From contig DRHT01000022.1 of the NCBI GenBank assembly GCA_011053055.1, forward strand, positions 1 to 64,000: DNA of 64,000 nucleotides. The letters are read 5' to 3'. Made by a program: the position numbers and the translations under genes. Below the pieces are notes generated by a model. That model ran no database searches. It had not been told where the DNA came from and was given only the letters and a program-made list of their open reading frames with translations. Positions within the stretch are counted from its first letter, which is position 1; every line of letters begins with the position of its first letter. This DNA is from Halopseudomonas sabulinigri (lineage in GTDB: Bacteria > Pseudomonadota > Gammaproteobacteria > Pseudomonadales > Pseudomonadaceae). Below, piece after piece: positions 63,098 to 64,000 of the stretch.

Positions 63098-64000
63098 TTA
63101 TGCATTGAAGCGCAATAGTCGTTTAGGCGCCACTCTGGCGTCTTCAGTCATCTCGCCAATGCCAAGAAAGCGACCACTGGCATCACGCAAACGCACTTTA
63201 CCGAAAGCCGGGCTACCGGGTACACGCACCGCCTGTCCGTGGTTCAAGTAGTGAGCGGTCTGCTCGGTCAACTCCAGAATAGGCCAGTCGTGCAGGCCAC
63301 TGTCCATCGGCAGTAACAAGTGATCCAACGACTCAGGACCGCTTTCAGCATGCATGGCTTCAAGTGTTTCCAGAGTGACCGACTGACTGAGATCGAAGGG
63401 TCCGGCGATGGTCCGGCGTAACGCTGACACATGTGCGCCACAACCCAACGCTGCGCCTAGATCCTCGACCAGCGTACGAATGTAAGTGCCTTTGGTGCAA
63501 TGCACCTCCAGCTGCAGACGATCACCTTCCAAGCCCAATATTCTGAGCTGTGAAATAGTCACCGCACGCGCCTTGCGCTCAACTGTCTCGCCGGCACGGG
63601 CTAGCTTGTACAGCGGCTGACCTTCGTGTTTGAGCGCTGAATACATAGGCGGTATCTGTTCGATGTCGCCAGTAAACTGCGGCAACTTCGCCTCCACGTC
63701 CGCCAAGCTAACGTTAACCGGCTTCACTTCCAGAACATCACCTTCGGCATCACCGGTGGTAGTGGTCATGCCCAAACGCGCTTCGGTTACGTAAGCTTTA
63801 TCGGCATCCAGCAAATACTGTGAGAATTTGGTGGCTTCACCCAGGCAAAGCGGTAACACGCCGCTAGCCAATGGATCCAGGCTGCCGGTGTGCCCACCTT
63901 TGTTAGCATTGAATAGCCAGCGTACTTTCTGCAACGCCGCGTTAGAGCTCATGCCCAGCGGCTTGTCGAAAATCAGAATGCCATCAATCCCACGACGTTT
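63098..64000 (-). CDS. truB: tRNA pseudouridine(55) synthase, N-terminus cut by the window
   Basis: Makes pseudouridine 55 in the tRNA T-loop. The reading frame is open to the window edge, and its first visible residues ([19 protein letters not shown]) are the usual TruB start region. So the true start lies a few codons outside and the internal ATG at 63952 is not the start. The catalytic Asp is in [16 protein letters not shown]. Also seen are [20 protein letters not shown] and a C-terminal PUA-like domain ([20 protein letters not shown]). Conserved order truB-rpsO-pnp. Confidence 0.97.
   Translation of the reverse strand, partial: KRRGIDGILIFDKPLGMSSNAALQKVRWLFNANKGGHTGSLDPLASGVLPLCLGEATKFSQYLLDADKAYVTEARLGMTTTTGDAEGDVLEVKPVNVSLADVEAKLPQFTGDIEQIPPMYSALKHEGQPLYKLARAGETVERKARAVTISQLRILGLEGDRLQLEVHCTKGTYIRTLVEDLGAALGCGAHVSALRRTIAGPFDLSQSVTLETLEAMHAESGPESLDHLLLPMDSGLHDWPILELTEQTAHYLNHGQAVRVPGSPAFGKVRLRDASGRFLGIGEMTEDARVAPKRLLRFNA

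Overview
This is a chromosomal window from a gammaproteobacterium of the family Pseudomonadaceae. The 16S rRNA 5' half reads as Pseudomonas-type. The gene order also follows, with gaps and insertions, the Pseudomonas aeruginosa stretch that runs from an rrn operon through pssA, ilvHI, mrcB, cbpA, prrF, the heme transport genes, dksA, gluQ, cbrAB, crcZ, pcnB, folK, panBC and acs to pnp, rpsO and truB. I cannot fix the species from the sequence alone. I saw no insertion sequence, prophage, integron or CRISPR array.

Layout. 1-1325: 5' part of a 16S gene (minus) with its leader and four evenly spaced tandem promoters. 1.3-4.6 kb: phospholipid (pssA) and branched-chain amino acid (ilvIH) genes, without the ilvC usually found between them. 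5-9 kb: envelope genes (DUF4124 protein, YqcC, a TPR lipoprotein, PBP1b). 9-12 kb: a kinase-like/P-loop fusion, a TfoX C-terminal protein and a cyclic-nucleotide-binding protein, followed by a single PrrF-type iron-responsive small RNA behind a Fur box. 12.2-18.8 kb: a complete RND efflux operon with a divergent TetR repressor. 18.8-21.5 kb: a reduced heme-iron set (ChaN-like protein, ABC ATPase, permease) without receptor or binding protein.

21.7-34 kb: Rieske protein, SfsA, aminotransferase, DksA, GluQ, then the carbon-catabolite control module cbrA-cbrB-crcZ, with a sigma-54 promoter, six CbrB-like half-sites and A-rich Hfq/Crc decoy motifs. After it come pcnB-folK and panB-panC. 35-44 kb: acyl-CoA metabolism (acetyl-CoA synthetase, two thiolases, a bifunctional hydratase/dehydrogenase and an acetyl-CoA hydrolase/transferase family protein). 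44.0-44.4 kb: a non-coding element with hairpins at both ends.

44.5-60.4 kb is accessory and variable: MOSC protein, small membrane proteins, GNATs, a CHASE sensor kinase, an AraC regulator, a fatty-acid-hydroxylase family protein, RNA-modification and RNA-ligase-family enzymes, and a MarR regulator coupled to a siderophore-interacting reductase under a large palindromic operator. It also holds a LysR regulator, two tandem paralogous small exported proteins absent from ordinary length-filtered annotation, an FMN split-barrel protein, a catalase and a DoxX-like protein. 60.4-64 kb: pnp, rpsO and the 3' part of truB.

Themes: iron homeostasis (PrrF, Fur box, heme ABC genes, siderophore reductase), carbon-source hierarchy (CbrAB/CrcZ beside acetate and acyl-CoA genes), and translation/RNA metabolism (rrn, dksA, gluQ, pcnB, rsuA-like, pnp, rpsO, truB). 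The strongest observations are the PrrF and CrcZ RNAs with their control sites, the tandem rrn promoters, the paralogous small exported proteins and the MarR operator. No wholly new multi-gene system is evident.
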